Shown: positions 12,041 to 22,206 of the stretch, piece after piece | How positions within the stretch are numbered: position 1 is the first letter of the stretch | How the letters are laid out: each line of letters starts with the position of its first letter | Source: Tretioscincus oriximinensis | Taxonomy: Eukaryota > Chordata > Lepidosauria > Squamata > Gymnophthalmidae | DNA length: 64,000 nucleotides | Direction of reading: 5' to 3' | Assembly: GCA_022410635.1 (NCBI GenBank) | Contig: JAJVDF010000127.1 | Coordinates: 372,001-436,000 of the forward strand | Program-made: the position numbers and the translations under genes | Notes under the pieces: model-generated | What the model was told of the DNA's origin: nothing | The model's database searches: none | What the model saw: only the letters and a program-made list of their open reading frames with translations

Positions 12041-12779
12041 CCAACCAGAAGTGACATCTTAGGTGATGTCATTTCTCTTTGCTTCTTTCAGTAATGCCAT
12101 CTTAAATAGTGGGTCCTAATTTGTGAAAATGGTCTTAACAGGGAGGGAAAGAGAGAGGAAAAGAGGCTGGATGAGTTATTTGTTAGATATGTAACTGTAA
12201 CTGCCCTAGTAGAATTCATAGTAGTCATCATGTTGGGCTACATCCCCACCTGTCCATTCCCTCCATTTTGCAAATGCTTAAAAAAAAAAAAGTGTTGGCT
12301 GTCTGTCTCCATTTTACTTGCCATTCAGTTGCTGCCTCATGCGAATGAGGAGCCCCAGAAGGCACTGTTGTGCTTTCCTAACTACAATCCCCAGAATTCC
12401 CTACAACATTGCCTACTATTCACAGGCAGTCCCTGTGCTCCAAGAGCCAATGAAATCTTTACATATGCATAAAAGGAGCTCCAGAGAGATTGGAGGCCCT
12501 GTCCACACTGGGCTTTATTCAGGGTAATGTCTCAGAGGCTTGTGGAAATCGCAAAATATAAAGAGGCTACTTACTATGCTTTAAAGATTTTAGAGTGCAT
12601 GGAAGGCTGGACACGTGTGGATCCATGGATCAGACAGAAGGTATACTTGCCTCCAAAGTGCAGGAAATAGAACGTGGGGATTGGGCCTTAGTCTGGACTG
12701 GAATTTCCAGCAAGGTTAAACCATAACACTTTACAGTTCACTTAACAAGTAAGGGTTTCATGGTCTTTAGATACAGTTA
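12041..12779. other. single-copy non-coding DNA
   Basis: Contains 'agtgacatcttaggtgatgtc', a short palindromic patch adjoining the palindrome above, and an A11 run near 12280. Nothing else is recognised. Confidence 0.4.
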
Positions 12780-12820
12780 CCTGCCCTGGGACCACCTGGT
12801 GAAGAGCAAGATATAAATCT

Positions 12821-12855
<35 letters not shown>

Positions 12856-12890
12856 GAAAAAAAAGGAAAGGAAAGGAAAGGAAGAAAGTC
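12780..12890 (+). repeat. short L2/SINE-like tail with (GAAA)n(GA)n(GGAAA)n microsatellite
   Basis: 'ctgccctgggaccacctgg' followed by 'gcaagatataaatctag' looks like the end of an L2-tailed repeat. It is followed directly by pure purine repeats: GAAA (about 12822-12838), GA (about 12838-12856) and GGAAA (about 12865-12883). Confidence 0.6.
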
Positions 12891-12895
12891 CTTTG

Positions 12896-12983
12896 TTTGA
12901 ATCTTAATATTTTTTAATTTTAGACAGTTTGAATCTTAATATTTTTAGACAGTTTGAATCTTAATATTTTTTTAACTTTAGAG
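12896..12983. repeat. three-copy tandem repeat, unit 25-32 bases
   Basis: 'tttgaatcttaatattttt' occurs three times, and 'agacag' separates the copies. Unit length varies through T-run and 'aatttt' indels. It abuts the purine microsatellite. Confidence 0.8.
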
Positions 12984-13620
12984 TTCTTTAGGACAGCTGA
13001 CTAAGGTTGCATCTCCACCCATAGGGCAAGGTAATGTTCTACCATCTCATCTGTGGCTGAAAAAAGTGCCTCACTATGACAATTTCTGAATGTTGTTTCT
13101 CTTGCAGGCACTGTTTTTACCATATGTGATTTGCTACTGTAAACAGAGCTGCCTCCGTATTCACAAACAGAAACACAGGTGCAGATATTTAAATAGTGAT
13201 CAGAACACTTCCACTTAATGCCCACTATAGAGCTGTCTATGGGGTCATAACCTTTACAAAGAAATTTGAAGGTTGCAGATTGTTAATCCATTATCATCAC
13301 TACTTTTTTAAAAGCAGAACTATGTGCATTTAATGAAGAGCAGGAATTGATTAAGCGCTTTCTGGAGTGAATTCAGATAACAAAAGTATAGCTACAAAAG
13401 GCTATTTCAGTGTGTATATGGATGCTACTGCAGAAGAGGAATAAAGAAAGAAACAAGTGAGGAAAAGAGCTTTTGACATTTATAAGAATCAGCACTGAAA
13501 TGAACACTAATACTTGTTTTGAGTGCAAAATCTGCTCCTAAATCTGACACCATTTTTAAAAGACAAAACATGATTGCATCTACCATCTCATGCAAACCTC
13601 TGCCAATTTAATGTACAAAT
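12984..13620. other. single-copy non-coding DNA
   Basis: No repeat or gene is recognised. Confidence 0.5.
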
Positions 13621-14215
13621 GAAGAAGAAGAAGAAGAAGAAGAAGAAGAAGAAGAAGAAGAAGAAGAAGAAGAAGAAGAAGAAGAAGAAGAAGAAGAAGA
13701 AGAAGAAGAAGAAGANNNNNNNNNNNNNNNNNNNNNNNNNNNNNNNNNNNNNNNNNNNNNNNNNNNNNNNNNNNNNNNNNNNNNNNNNNNNNNNNNNNNN
13801 NNNNNNNNNNNNNNNNNNNNNNNNNNNNNNNNNNNNNNNNNNNNNNNNNNNNNNNNNNNNNNNNNNNNNNNNNNNNNNNNNNNNNNNNNNNNNNNNNNNN
13901 NNNNNNNNNNNNNNNNNNNNNNNNNNNNNNATACCCCGCTTTTCTCACCTTTCAAAGGCACTCAAAGCGGCTTACAAGGATATATTTTGCCCGAGGGCTC
14001 ACATTCTATCTTCCCCACCAGGCTATGGTGGTTCCCATGTATCTACTTGCAGTCAGTTGCAATTTCTTGCAATTCATGCTTTCGAATAGCTGGGTTGGCT
14101 AGAGCTACAGGCTAGTGGAAGGTGNTCACCCCTCCCCACTTCCAACACAGGGCTTCGAAACCCGATCTCCCAGGCAAGAGACGAATTCCTAAGCAACTGA
14201 GCTATCCGTGCCTGC
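13621..14215 (-). mobile_element. tRNA-derived SINE, subfamily A, with long GAA tail and gap
   Basis: On the minus strand the tRNA-like head starts at 14215 ('gcaggcacggatagctcagt') with an A-box. It continues to a B-box 'gggtttcgaagcc' near 14150-14162, then the body through 'ttgtaagccgctttgagt', and 'gcggggtat' at 13931. The tail is (TTC)n on that strand, seen as at least 95 bases of GAA on the plus strand before the gap. This is the most complete subfamily A copy here and the best source for a consensus. Confidence 0.9.
13716..13930. other. assembly gap (215 N)
   Basis: A run of 215 N bases sits between a GAA array and the last bases of the SINE body. The missing sequence is almost certainly more GAA repeat; its true length is unknown. 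Confidence 0.97.
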
Positions 14216-14439
14216 TATATGTAATATTTATCATTTGCCCTTTGTGACAGCAAAACACAGGAAGGTAACACTTCTTCCCAATAAAAGAGTTTTCCCTTAA
14301 ACAAGGGTTGCTTCTCCACCCCCAAACAATAAGAGACTCATGAACATGGAAATACAGTTTACACATCCTCAGAAGTCAACCATTTTGTGTACTATTCANC
14401 CCAAAGATACCACATCATGGTTGCAGTGACATATAACTA
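14216..14439. other. single-copy non-coding DNA
   Basis: Nothing recognised. Confidence 0.5.
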
Positions 14440-14810
14440 AGAGANTGCTTTCTACTAATCTACTATCACAGAGCTATTGCCAGCATTTATGTTGGGATAT
14501 TTGCTTAACGAGTACTTTCTGAACCCTCCATATGGCATCATTAAAGGTCCCATGCGATGCCTGCAGAGCAAATGCATTTCCTTTTCATCGACAGCACATG
14601 CACACACAGAGATAAATACACCCATCTCTCTGACACATGCTAATGTAAGCAAGCATTTCGTCAACATTCTTTCCTCGTGCAGAATGGGAGGAAAAATACT
14701 GTCTGCTTTTGGAGGAAATGGATGGATGAGGTTTAAACAGCACTTTAAAGAGCTGGAAAGCAAAAAAGCTCTCCTCCTAAAGCTAGATACCTCCACAATT
14801 TCTTAGATAA
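14440..14810. other. repeat-free stretch, candidate conserved non-coding element
   Basis: About 370 bases with long open frames on both strands (14477-14806 plus, 14455-14796 minus). Both read through together, so neither is convincing as protein. There is no splice-site logic or family similarity. The high complexity, with 'gcaaatgcatttcc' and 'catgctaatgtaagc', would fit a regulatory element; that is inference. Confidence 0.25.
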
Positions 14811-15514
14811 TCCCAATGCCTTGAAAAACAATCATGTAGAGTTTTTTTCTCATTTATTTCCACACAACCATATCCCTCCTTTATTTCTCCATCAACTCAA
14901 AGTGGCTTCTTCACAATCCTTTAAGTCCATTTAGCTCCCATTAGGCAATGACCTCACCTAATGAAGATATTCCCCCAGATCATATTGCTTCGTTCTTTCG
15001 TCCCTGCCCTCAAAGGGATCAGATAAATCTTTGTCAGCATTTGTTTCTATGTCCATAGAACATAGGATATAGAAGGCAGGCAGCATGAGCTTTTGTAGAC
15101 ATGTCTACTTTTCCAGATCTGTTGCTATGCACAAATTGAAACCAATTTTTATGAGTTTTCATGGAATTATGACTATACAGAAACCTGCACCTTCAAAATC
15201 CACTGCGTATAGATTTATAACATGTCAGTATTTAGCAAGACTTCTCCTTATTTTCTTTTGGGAGGGGTATTTTGGAAGTGTCTTTTGCTGGAACTCCTGT
15301 GAGCCTCAGCTTATTTTAAATCTTTCACTCCTGCTTTTATGATACTCCTGCCCTGTTTTTCAGTTTTGTGGTAGGCAGGATTGGTTAGGAGATGACTGGT
15401 TTATTTTCAGAGGGATGATGGATTTTATATATAGGCCAATAATGCACTTACTTGACTCAATCCACTTTAGTGAATCCAGATTAGAGAATGAAAGATATAA
15501 AGAAGAAATGAAGA
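14811..15514. other. single-copy DNA with one short dispersed-repeat fragment
   Basis: At about 15075-15110 'ggcaggcagcatgagctttt' and 'gtagacatgtct' match the dispersed palindromic family seen at 20210, 29855 and 32795. The rest is unremarkable. Confidence 0.45.
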
Positions 15515-15817
15515 AGATTTGAAGGTGATGCAAAGACAATACAAAAGTAAGACTTTTGCATTGTTCAAATGGTACATTATGCTTGCAGATACTCCCATGA
15601 AGACAAAAATCAGATTTACATTCACATGTGACAATGATTAGTTTGGATTAAGCAACACTAGCCCACAGATTTGTAGCTGATGCAAAGAGAATATGAAGGT
15701 AGGTTTTTGCATTGTTCAAATGGCCCATCACTCTTGCAGCCACTTCCATGGCCACACAAACCAGGTCTACTTACATATGTGTCACTTCTTAATCTGGATT
15801 AAGCAGGATTAGCACAC
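15515..15817. repeat. diverged tandem duplication of a ~151-base unit
   Basis: Unit 1 (15515-15666) and unit 2 (15667-15817) align end to end: 'gatgcaaaga', 'tttttgcattgttcaaatgg' (unit 2), 'cttgcag', 'cttaatctggattaagca' and 'actagcccac/gattagcacac' recur in the same order. Identity is roughly three quarters by eye. No coding frame runs through it. Confidence 0.8.
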
Positions 15818-15839
15818 ATTAGACTAATTAACCTGATTC

Positions 15840-15960
15840 ATAACTACTCTGTTCTGAATTAGCATGAGTCCCATGTAGATAATGTGCACTAGTGATCTCC
15901 TTAAAACAGATTAGTAAGGCAATGCATAAAGGGACATAGACAAATTTTGTACAATTTATT
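15840..15960. repeat. fragment shared with 43720-43880
   Basis: 'ctagtgatctccttaaaaca', 'gattagtaagg' and 'atgcataaag' match 'ctagtgagctccntaaatca', 'ggttagtagg' and 'gtgcataaag' near 43798-43846. It lies next to the tandem duplication and probably belongs to the same unclassified dispersed element. Confidence 0.5.
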
Positions 15961-16065
15961 AGGCAGAGCAAATGTAGTTTGAGATAATACTGNTGTATAA
16001 AATAGAAGGAAGTAAGGGAATTGGATGAATCACTTGGAAAGTCATGAGGGGAGAAAGAATAATGA

Positions 16066-16355
16066 GCAGTCATGAATGGCACACTCGCTAGGGAGTCCGG
16101 CGCTTATCTGGGAGATCGGGTTTCGAAGCCTTGTGTCGGACATGGGGAGTGGTGAGCACCTTCCACAAGCCTGTAGCTCTAGCCAACCCAGCTATTCGAA
16201 AGCAAGAATTGCAAGAAATTGCAATTTACTGCAACTAGATAAATGGAAACCCCCACAGCCTATTGGGGAAGATAGAATGTAAGCCTTCAGATGAAAAATA
16301 ACCTTGTAAGCTGCTTTCAGTCCCTTTGGGTGTGAAAAGCAGGGTATAAAGCAGA
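16066..16355 (+). mobile_element. tRNA-derived SINE, intermediate subfamily
   Basis: The head 'gcagtcatgaatggcacact' has a degraded A-box. The B-box is intact, 'gggtttcgaagcc' (about 16119-16131). The body continues 'gagcaccttcca', 'tagccaacccagctattcga', 'ggggaagatagaatgtaagc', 'aataaccttgtaagctgc' and 'gcagggtataaag'. It lacks a TTC tail. It is followed after a few bases by a (TTTA)n tail belonging to another element. Confidence 0.85.
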
Positions 16356-16360
16356 CTATC

Positions 16361-16361
16361 T

Positions 16362-16392
<31 letters not shown>

Positions 16393-16480
16393 TACTTATA
16401 CTCTGCCCTATACCCGAAGATCTCAGGGCAGCCAAAACAGTAAAACATCACTACAAAATTAAAACAGTATAAAACAATAT
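16361..16480 (-). repeat. L2-like 3' tail, minus strand
   Basis: (TTTA)8 at 16361-16393 precedes 'ctctgccctatacccgaaga' and 'tctcagggcagccaaaacag'. This is the complement of the L2-like terminus GGGTATAGGGC…(AAAT)n. An A-rich stretch follows. Confidence 0.7.
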
Positions 16481-16487
16481 TGAATAT

Positions 16488-16775
16488 TATTATTACTATT
16501 ACTACTACTACTATTTATTTATTTATTTGTACTTGTATCCCGCCCTATACCCGGAGGTCTCAGGGCGGCCAACCATAGGATGGCGCATATAGCTTTTGTT
16601 GCTGTCTCCACAACAGATACCCTATGGAGTAGGTGGGGCTGAGAGAGTTCAAAGAACTGTGACTGGACCAAGGTCACCCAGCTGGCTTTCGTGGAGGAGT
16701 GGGGAATCGAACCGGGAGATTACCAGGTACGAGTCCAATATTCTAACCACTACACCACACTGGCTCTCAATACTA
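16488..16775 (-). mobile_element. tRNA-derived SINE with L2-like tail, minus strand
   Basis: On the minus strand the A-box region 'gtgtagtggttagaatattg' lies near 16735-16754. A B-box-like 'ggttcgattcc' lies near 16705-16715, and 'cagctgggtgacctt' near 16669-16683. It ends in 'gggcgggatacaagtacaaa' with an (AAAT)n tail and ACT/ATT repeats (16488-16529). Both promoter boxes are recognisable, making this the best copy of the second SINE type in the window. Confidence 0.9.
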
Positions 16776-16944
16776 CTACTGTATTGGAGAGGACAATTAG
16801 GAATAGAGAGAAATAAGATAAATTTTAGATTATGGTATTCTAAAAAAAAAGGAGAGAGGTAAATAATTATAAATGAAATTGATATTTAGATGATATTCTA
16901 CCCTAAAACCATTAGCTAACATGAAAATGACTCAAAGATCAGAT

Positions 16945-16964
16945 TACACACACACACACATACA

Positions 16965-17002
<38 letters not shown>
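16945..17002. repeat. (CA)n microsatellite
   Basis: CA dinucleotides with two 'TACA' interruptions over 58 bases. The following 60 bases ('ctcttttcaatagccgttaa') resemble the arm of a hAT-like element also seen at 30595. Confidence 0.95.
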
Positions 17003-17004
<2 letters not shown>

Positions 17005-19199
17005 TATAGCAGGCATTAGAAGTAAAAAATCCTCTTTTCAATAGCCGTTAAAGGTGTAAACTTTTATCCTGGAATTTTATCTGGAAACATTATACTAGAT
17101 CATTCCTCAAGAAGGTATAGAAAGGTCCTTTCTTCTTCCCCACTGAAGGTGCTTGGAACCTCAACGTAATCTAAAAGTATATGGGTTATCCATTTTTCTA
17201 TCAAAAATATTGAAAGAAGTGACACTAACGTTCTGGTCACATTGTGCTTTAAAACCATCTTCAGTACTGAGAAATGTACTGAAAACTGGAGACTAGGGGG
17301 ATCTTTCCGATTTAGTTTAGTTTTTCAGGATTGGGAATGCTTTAAAATCATGTGTGTAACTGGCCCCAAAGCAATAAAGGCATCAATAAACTACCTTTTC
17401 ATCCAAGCTGCAGTTTTAACCTTCTACTCTCAAGATGTGACAGAGGTCCCAAGGAAATGCTGGCAAATTACACTGTAACNTCTGGACTGCAAATGAGGCT
17501 CATTTTCTGACCCTGTACTTTTATGTGCAAACTTGTTTTATGGCTTTCCCATATGACATTCAACTTCTTAGTTCTGCTAATGTATACATTTGAAGCTTTA
17601 CAATAAAATTTACAGAGAGGTTTTTTTTAAATGTGTCCACAGTTTCTTAGGATATTTGATTGCACAGCAAAGAAAGAAAAAGGGGGGAGAGCCATTAAAA
17701 CAATATATCTGAAATGGGAAAAGATTGGCTTTTGAGGCACTCTTGTCTTTATTATATACTGAGAGTTCCACAGTAAAAATGATTAAAAACCCTACTCATT
17801 ACTAGACATGCAACTCTGCCTCCAGCAGTTGTGCTTCTCTTCTTTCAATAGTGAGAAAAAGAGGTCAAATCCCTACTTCNCATGGATGATGTTTAGGGAG
17901 ATATCTTCACTTGATTTGTCTATATATGTGGTATCAAGAGGCTTCCATTGTGCTGCCCCAATAAAGGCACAATTGCCCACATAGATGCTGCTCGGGGTAA
18001 GGATAATTTATTGTCCTGCATGACACTACCCTAATCCTTTCCTACATCTGCAGTGTAAGTTATAGCAGGCCCCATTTGAGGTTTGCCATAATCCACACTG
18101 GCATGCAGATGGCAGCCCCCTNTTCCAAGATTTATCCTCAAATAAAGCCGTAGAAAGAGCCTCCAAAATAAAAAAGGAAACTTCAGCTATGACATGCCCC
18201 TCTGCGGTCNTTCAGGAATGGGCAGAAAATCTCTCTCTGCAAAGACTACCTNCCTGCTGCTGGTAGACACAGAAACACGTCTGCCATACTTAGAAGAAGC
18301 CTCGGTAACCCTTTTGTTTTGCTGCAACAATATCCCTANAGTACTAGCATGGGAATGCCCTATGAGATGATTGCCAAACACATTTTACTTGTAGAATTAT
18401 AAGAGTATGCAACAGAAACACAGAAAACGCATTTATTTCCTGCAGGTTTTTTACTTACACTGTTGTTTCNTGTGCTAGTTGATCGAGAGATGTGTTAAAA
18501 GTCATTCTAGAATGATTCAATTAGTGGTGAACCTCAAATGGCTGACAATTTCAAAACAGACCAAAAGTTTACTCAATTACCTTTTTTAAACAGTCCAGAG
18601 ACTTCAAAGTCTAATCACATCTTCCCACAAAATCATAGCATAAAAGTTNCAAGATTGAACGAGCTTCATGAAACAAANGTTTCTCCACATTAATGTTGGC
18701 AATGTTTCAGCAGCTTTGATAAACCTAGCAAGATGTCGAATTTCAAACAGGATCACTGATGTTTCTTACTTCGTTAGTTATTACTGGAAGGTAGCTGGTA
18801 TTTCAAAGGTGTCTNGGTATCCAATGTTATGTCATAAATAATTAGAAATAATCTATTCAGTATATATATTTATATACTGTTAATATATTTATTAAAGATG
18901 GACAGCTGCCAATAAATGGTGTCAAATGAGTTTGTATGTCTAATCTGCATCCTGTGCTGTGAATTACATTTCTATTCACAGTGACTTACTTAACAAAATA
19001 GAGAGATAGTATCAAACAGACATTTAAGAATATTTTAAATGATATTTTGTTTGCTATTTTTCAATCATGTTTATTCAGCACTCTTTGGGATGTGGGGTTT
19101 TATTTTAACAGCTAGTAGTTTTATTTTATACAGTATGTGTGTCATTCCAGTATCATTCCAATCTTATATAATAAAATGCAAATGAACCAAGTCACCACC
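17003..19199. other. single-copy non-coding DNA
   Basis: About 2.2 kb with no recognised gene. Scattered single N bases mark ambiguous calls. Frames at 17242-17478 and 18187-18381 show no family pattern. Confidence 0.5.
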
Positions 19200-19545
19200 A
19201 AGTCTCATGTCACCACCACTAGCCATGATGGTGGTGGCAAAGGCAATTGTGGCAGAAGTGATTGGCCCCACCACCTGTGGGTCACCTGCCTCCTTCCATT
19301 ACTGGGAGATGATCCAAAACCTTCGGGTACTCCCAGTAATAGAGCCTGGAGGATGGGGTCTACTCTGGCCCTCCTCCCCAATGGCCCAACAAGGCATTTT
19401 GGCAATGCCCAGGCCTCCAACAGGCCATGCTATGCCACCAGATCATGCCTCTGATCACCCAGTGAGGCACTTTGGTGGCGCCCAAACTGCTGAAATGCTG
19501 CACTATGCCACCCAAAGGCCAGGCTGGGCAACAGGTGAATCAGTT
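19200..19545. repeat. GC-rich insert with internal ~73-75-base duplication
   Basis: GC content rises sharply compared with the flanks. 'cccaacaaggcattttggca' and 'atgccc' (from about 19385) recur as 'cacccagtgaggcactttgg' and 'tggcgccc' (from about 19457). Both units end in 'tatgccacc'. 'actgggagatgatc' and 'actcccagta' (19302-19339) form a short hairpin. The overlapping frames are chance. The origin is unknown. Confidence 0.5.
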
Positions 19546-19884
19546 GCTTTGTAGAAACACCTAACCCAGCCAAACTAAAGAAGTGAGTTGATGATGGAGG
19601 CTGTTTTGGTCTGGTACCAACAATGCTTATCAGTTGTGGTATGCTCAAGAACTGCTTATGAGTGATTCACAAAGTGGCCAAGAATTTTTTCATATCATAG
19701 CCCATTCCAACATTTCAGCTGGTGAAAATCAAGAGATTTATTGGGTGATATGGTCTTGAATTAGACCAGTCCATGGCTGAACTGAGCATGGCACAATTTT
19801 TATGGCAAAGTTTTAGTTCTAGTGGGTCTGTGGTATAGCACTTCATAGTGCAGATGAGTGGAGTGGACCAGCAGGTCTCCTGGG
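19546..19884. other. single-copy non-coding DNA
   Basis: Nothing recognised. Confidence 0.5.
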
Positions 19885-20160
19885 CTGACATAAGAACATA
19901 AGAACATAAGAAGAGCCATCTAGCCCAGCATTCTGTGTCACACAGAGACCCACCAGATGCACCTGGGCAGTCTGAACAGAGGAAAGCAAAATATGCTCCT
20001 GTTCATGACTCCCTGCAAATGGCATTTCAGGAGCACTACCTGTTGCTCCATCCCGGAGGCAACATGCAGACATCCATCCTGGAACCCATTTATACCCTTG
20101 GTGTCCATAAACATTTCTTAAAACCATCCAAGCTGTTAGCTACCATCACCTCTTCAGCCT
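19885..20160 (-). mobile_element. CR1 LINE 3' end, minus strand
   Basis: Three 'cataagaa' terminal units at 19890-19915 mark the CR1 3' terminus in reverse. They are followed by 'agcccagcattctgtgtcac', 'gcacctgggcagtctgaaca', 'gcaaatggcatttcaggag' and the ORF2 C-terminus (complement ending DTKGI) near 20095-20110. Truncated at about 20160. Confidence 0.93.
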
Positions 20161-20209
20161 ACAATAGATACAGTTAAATATACCTCTATCCCATGTTAGT
20201 TGCAACACT

Positions 20210-20398
20210 GCAACTTTTTTCAAAAGCTTCTGATGAAGTAGATATGTCTATGAAAGCTCATGCTGCCTACCTTTCTCTTCTTAGTCTCTAAGTGATACAA
20301 GTCCCCCTTGATGGACTTTCTGAATTAAGCCTAACAAGCCTATTTCTCTGAAACCAATTTCTGAGCAAAGATTAACATGGCTCTTTCTTTGAAATCTG
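20210..20398. repeat. copy of an unclassified dispersed palindromic family
   Basis: 'ttctgatgaagtagatatgt', 'catgaaagctcatgct'-like sequence ('tatgaaagctcatgctgcc'), 'cttagtctctaagtgataca' and 'gattaacatggctctttctt' appear in order. The same string of words recurs at 29855, 32795, 56565 and 60177. I associate it with an old amniote repeat, but I cannot name the family. Confidence 0.6.
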
Positions 20399-20408
20399 TT
20401 TCTGCTAA

Positions 20409-20580
20409 GGAATCCTTCTTCTTCTTCTTCTTCTTCTTCTTCTTCTTCTTCTTCTTCTTCTTCTTCTTNCTTCTTCTTCTTCTTCTTCTTCTTCTTCTTC
20501 TTCTTCTTCTTCTTCTTCTTCTTTCTTCTTCTTCTTCTTCTTCTTCTTCTTCTTCTTCTTCTTCTTCTTCTTCTTCTTCT

Positions 20581-20617
<37 letters not shown>

Positions 20618-20720
20618 CTGCTTCTGCTTCTGCTGCTGCTTCTTCTGCTTCTGCTTCTGCTTCTGCTTCTGCTTCTGCTTCTTCTACTTGTTATTATTAT
20701 TGTTATTGTTATTATTATTA
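20409..20720. repeat. compound (TTC)n(CTG)n(TTCTGC)n(TTA)n microsatellite
   Basis: About 175 bases of TTC (one N, one extra T at about 20524) are followed by roughly ten CTG units at 20586-20616, then TTCTGC-type repeats to 20684, then TTA/TTG repeats. Unlike the other TTC arrays here, no SINE body precedes it, so its origin differs. Confidence 0.95.
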
Positions 20721-21688
20721 TTCAGTAACATAATGCAATTTTGAACAGAACTTCAGTCTTAATGGCTAGTTCCCCCATTAGCACTCCCCATTTTGATCCC
20801 AGTATGACCTTCTTTTGGCTACCATATTTTACCCTCTATGCTCCCATCCACAGTAGAAAGCAGCTACCAGTCATCAGTTGATAGACCACTATTTTATAAA
20901 GGTTGATTACAATTGCTAATTCCCCATGGATTACTAGCAGTTCACATAATTGCACAGGTTTCCAAGAATAGCTACGGAGATTCTAACCTTTTTCTAAGAT
21001 TGATTTCGCTGTTAACATGAACAAACCTCCACAAAGTAGTAATTACCTCCACAGTTACCAGTACAACAAGATTTTTCTCTAATTCCGAAAATTACAGCTT
21101 CAGTTTGCGTTGTACTAAGGAAACTCGTTTTAAAGGTTTTATTAATTTGTGTCAGTATAAATTGTGGTATAAAGTCAAGGTATTTCCCGCCCTTGACAGT
21201 GTGAATTATATAAGTAGTAGTTACTCAAACAAGGAAGTAGAAAACAAAGACCATTAGTCACATAAGCCATTTTGAGTTTGCCAAATCAATTTGACTGCTA
21301 CAAATTATGGTGCTTTCAGGAATTTTAAGACCTGTGTTTCAGGAGTGGCTTCAGCTAAGGAATTTCCTTTGCCTCGAAATATCAGATAGCATTTATATGC
21401 ATTGTTTTTAGTCCTTCAGGTTTTAGTCTGTATACTTTCTTGGAACTATAGTGAAGGTCTGAAGCCATAGCAATCCAAGAGCTGAGTTTAGGATGTCTGC
21501 TGAATATCCAGCGTGGTAGTGGACCCCCCAAAATGCCAAGAGTCAGAGACTGGTGCTCCTGAGATCCTCAGAAGTTCAGTAGAATACAACCATTAAGGCT
21601 ATTGATTAATCAAAATGTAAAACTACACAACTTGGGGGCCCCAGGGCAGGCCAAGTATATCCTAATTGGTTGTACAGAACTTTGCTAA
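20721..21688. other. single-copy non-coding DNA
   Basis: No recognised gene or repeat. Confidence 0.5.
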
Positions 21689-21689
21689 T

Positions 21690-21871
21690 AATACACCAGC
21701 CTTCGGGCAAAATATACCCTTGTGAGCCTCTTTGAGTCCCTTTGAAAGGTGAGAAAAGCGGGGTATAAGAACCTTCTTCTTCCTTCTTCCTTCTTCCTTC
21801 TTGCTTCTTGCTTCCTCTTCCTCTTCTTCTTCTTCTTCTTCTTCTTCTTCTTCTTCTTCTTCTTCTTCTTC
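21690..21871 (+). mobile_element. SINE subfamily A, 5' truncated, with TTC tail
   Basis: Only the 3' half is present: 'cttcgggcaaaatataccct', 'tttgagtccctttgaaaggt' and 'gcggggtataagaac', then TTCC and TTC repeats to 21871. There is no tRNA head, so it is a dead copy. Confidence 0.9.
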
Positions 21872-22050
21872 TCACAATTCGCTTCTGCTCTTCTCCACAA
21901 AAGCCAGCTGGGTGACCTTAGGCTAGTCTTAGTTCTTCAGCGCTCTCTCAGCTCCACCTACTTCACAAGGTGTCTGTTCTGAAGAGAAGAATAGAAGGTT
22001 ACGTAAGCGTCTTTAATACCCTTTGGGTTGAGAAAAGTGGTGTATAAAAA
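21872..22050 (+). mobile_element. second-type SINE fragment directly after the TTC tail
   Basis: 'ccagctgggtgaccttaggc', 'gctctctcagctccacctac' and 'ttcacaaggtgtctgttc' give the body of the second SINE type. 'aagcgtctttaatacccttt' and 'gtggtgtataaaaaa' give the L2-like tail. Its head is missing. It begins at the end of the previous SINE's tail, so one inserted into or recombined with the other. Confidence 0.75.
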
Positions 22051-22168
22051 AAGACTGTTCTTTATTTGGCATTTTGAGGGCTTTGTACAAAAATGCAAGA
22101 AGATCTAAAGTGGGTTTTTTGTTTTGTTTTACCTTTTTGTTCCATTCCCTCTTTCTTCCTGTGTATTG

Positions 22169-22206
22169 TGTGGCTTTCCCTTCCTGTGGCAGAAGGGAAA
22201 GCCACA
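22169..22206. other. perfect 15-bp hairpin, 8-base loop
   Basis: Arms 22169-22183 ('tgtggctttcccttc') and 22192-22206 are exact complements. No transposon ends are visible around it. It is too short for a typical pre-miRNA, but clearly above chance in this setting. Confidence 0.85.

Noticed and set aside
13574..14089. 171-codon frame and its antisense partners
   Set aside because: GAA repeat, N gap and SINE body; the frame exists only because N cannot encode a stop.
14140..14215. tRNA gene on the minus strand
   Set aside because: A- and B-boxes are present but the sequence continues into a SINE body, and the cloverleaf is not complete. The same holds for the heads at 16066, 16700 and 45900.
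20377..20733. Frame of poly-Phe, poly-Leu, poly-Ser and poly-Ala
   Set aside because: Microsatellite translation.
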